From: CAUTVF01 sp963541805
Lineage (GTDB): Bacteria; Pseudomonadota; Alphaproteobacteria; Rs-D84; CASDRH01
DNA length: 7,848 nt
Reading direction: 5' to 3'
Assembly (NCBI GenBank): GCA_963541805.1
Contig: CAUTVF010000043.1
Span: forward strand, 1 to 7,848
Position numbers and translations under genes: made by a program. Of the stretch, positions 6,762 to 7,848 are shown piece after piece. The first letter of the stretch is position 1. Every line of letters starts with the position of its first letter. The notes beneath the pieces were generated by a model. That model had not been told where the DNA came from. It ran no database searches and was given only the letters and a program-made list of their open reading frames with translations.

Positions 6762-7674
6762 TTTTATTTTTTCATTTATTTCTTTTTTTAAAAATTTGTT
6801 TGTAAAACTTTTTAGTTTTCTTAAGTCTGATCATATTTTTAATTCTAATTCTGCTTTGTCAAATCGCATCACTTCGGCAATTATTTTATTTATGATTGCA
6901 ATACTGGCATTAATTGTGGGTAGTGTCTTTATTAATGCTTTATTTGTTATATCTGGATTTATTATGTTACTTGAATGGGATAGAATGTTTAATAAAAATT
7001 CTATGTTTTTGAAATTTAAGTGTAGTAAATTTTTTATAATAAATGTGTTTGTATATTTATTATCTGTTTTATCAGTTTTTTTATTGAATAGCTATACAAT
7101 TGCAATGTTAATATTGGTATTTGGATTTATATATTCTATGTTTACTTTAGTTGCACTTAATAAAGATCGTTTTATTTTAGAGGCGATCCCGTCACTGTAT
7201 ATTTCTGGGGCGGTTATATCATCGCTTTATGTCTATAATCGTGTTGGGGTGCTTGCTTTGATTTTATTGTTTATAATTACGATTTCGACAGACACTTGTG
7301 CGTATTTTGTTGGATCTTATTTCAAAGGTCCAAAATTGATGCCTGTAATTTCTCCGGGGAAGACCATATCTGGGGCTGTTGGCGGGGTAATCGGAGCGTT
7401 TATTTTTTCATCTTTATATTTGTTAATTTTGTTTTTATTTGGTTTTTCTGATGTTACATCAAATTTGTATTTATTTGGATTGCTTTCAATTATTTTATCA
7501 ATTCTAGCACAGTGTGGAGATTTATTTGAATCTTATTGCAAAAGGTTATGCGATGTTAAAGATTCTGGAAATTTAATTCGTGGTCATGGTGGTCTGTTAG
7601 ACAGATTTGATAGTTTCATTGCAATTGTGGCTGTTTATGCAGTGATGGTGGTTTTAAGTATGTCTTTGTTATAA
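6742..7674 (+). CDS. cdsA: Phosphatidate cytidylyltransferase (CDP-diacylglycerol synthase)
   Basis: CdsA is an integral membrane enzyme converting phosphatidic acid and CTP to CDP-diacylglycerol, the precursor of bacterial phospholipids. With the ATG at 6742 it has 310 residues. It is strongly hydrophobic, with about eight membrane segments from residue 43 on. Catalytic-region blocks are STDTCAYFVGSYFKGPKL (near 182-199), SPGKTISGAVGG (204-215) and the C-terminal CdsA signature at 264-290 (SYCKR, then VKDSG, then HGGLLDRFD) with the metal-binding KD and D-R-x-D residues. The signature departs slightly from the pattern I recall: Cys266 where an aliphatic is usual and Arg280 where Pro or Gly is usual. 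About 40 Phe-rich residues precede the first canonical helix (SNRITSAIIL), longer than typical. I chose 6742 because AGATAGG lies four bases upstream and the overlap with uppS is 20 bases. ATG 6706 (322 aa, 56-base overlap) is the alternative, with AAAGG directly touching it. It ends in double stops TAA TAG. Confidence 0.93.
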   Translation: MGQLKNNFIFSFISFFKNLFVKLFSFLKSDHIFNSNSALSNRITSAIILFMIAILALIVGSVFINALFVISGFIMLLEWDRMFNKNSMFLKFKCSKFFIINVFVYLLSVLSVFLLNSYTIAMLILVFGFIYSMFTLVALNKDRFILEAIPSLYISGAVISSLYVYNRVGVLALILLFIITISTDTCAYFVGSYFKGPKLMPVISPGKTISGAVGGVIGAFIFSSLYLLILFLFGFSDVTSNLYLFGLLSIILSILAQCGDLFESYCKRLCDVKDSGNLIRGHGGLLDRFDSFIAIVAVYAVMVVLSMSLL

Positions 7675-7689
7675 TAGAAAGGTCAAATT

Positions 7690-7848
7690 ATGAATGTATT
7701 GTTATCAGTTTTAGGGTTTTTAGTAATTTTATTTCCTATTGTGATTATTCATGAATTTGGACATTTTTTGTTTGCAAGAATGAACGGAATTGCTGTATTA
7801 AAATTTTCTGTAGGCTTTGGTGGAGATAAATGGGCAATTTTTTCTTGG
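7690..7848 (+). CDS. rseP: RseP-type site-2 intramembrane zinc metalloprotease, 3' end outside window
   Basis: RseP (EcfE/YaeL) is an inner-membrane protease that cleaves anti-sigma factors and leftover signal peptides within the membrane. Only the first 53 codons are present. They show the first transmembrane helix with the zinc-binding HEFGH motif (His21, Glu22, His25) in IVIIHEFGHFLFARMNG. After it comes VLKFSVGFGGDKW (36-48), the conserved FSxGFG block of the M50 family. The ATG at 7690 is supported by AGAAAGG (7676-7682), seven bases upstream. It starts 15 bases after cdsA, so it should share the frr-uppS-cdsA transcript. In many proteobacteria bamA follows rseP; that lies beyond the window. 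The PDZ domains and the second zinc-ligand motif cannot be checked here. Confidence 0.93.
   Translation, partial: MNVLLSVLGFLVILFPIVIIHEFGHFLFARMNGIAVLKFSVGFGGDKWAIFSW

Overview
The window is AT-rich by eye and almost fully coding. It carries eight protein genes of a Gram-negative bacterium, two of them cut by the window edges. The standard code fits: Trp is TGG and all three stop codons are used. The cdsA-to-rseP order next to frr-uppS, the alphaproteobacterial look of the proteins and the low GC suggest an AT-rich, probably genome-reduced or host-associated alphaproteobacterium (Rickettsiales/Holosporales-like or an uncultured gut lineage). This placement is inference; no rRNA or other taxonomic marker is present.

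Layout: (1) 1-1454 (+) holds the C-terminal two thirds of uvrB, the nucleotide excision repair helicase subunit. (2) 1455-3287 (-) is mnmG, convergent with uvrB, with the two stop codons directly abutting. (3) 3331-3364 is a strong intrinsic terminator reading leftward. It ends the transcript of (4), 3386-4336 (-), a secreted, probably outer-membrane beta-barrel protein with its own Shine-Dalgarno and -10 box. (5) 4477-5415 (+) is xerC, a tyrosine recombinase with every catalytic residue. (6) 5478 to the end (+) is a compact run frr - uppS - cdsA - rseP (5' end only), with a good promoter in front of frr at 5412-5440.

The right-hand run links translation (ribosome recycling) with envelope building: undecaprenyl diphosphate synthesis, CDP-diacylglycerol synthesis and the RseP site-2 protease. 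It is a conserved bacterial neighbourhood, but two common members are absent. dxr is missing between cdsA and rseP, and rpsB-tsf-pyrH is not directly before frr, where xerC sits instead. The left half (uvrB, mnmG) is housekeeping for DNA repair and tRNA wobble modification.

I found no RNA gene, CRISPR array, insertion sequence or defence system. The most interesting signals are modest. The promoters in front of xerC and possibly mnmG place the predicted transcription start exactly on the A of the ATG, with no Shine-Dalgarno, which suggests leaderless mRNAs. The beta-barrel protein belongs to no family I can name. No gap between genes exceeds 300 bases; the largest is 140 bases (4337-4476), holding the two divergent promoters.
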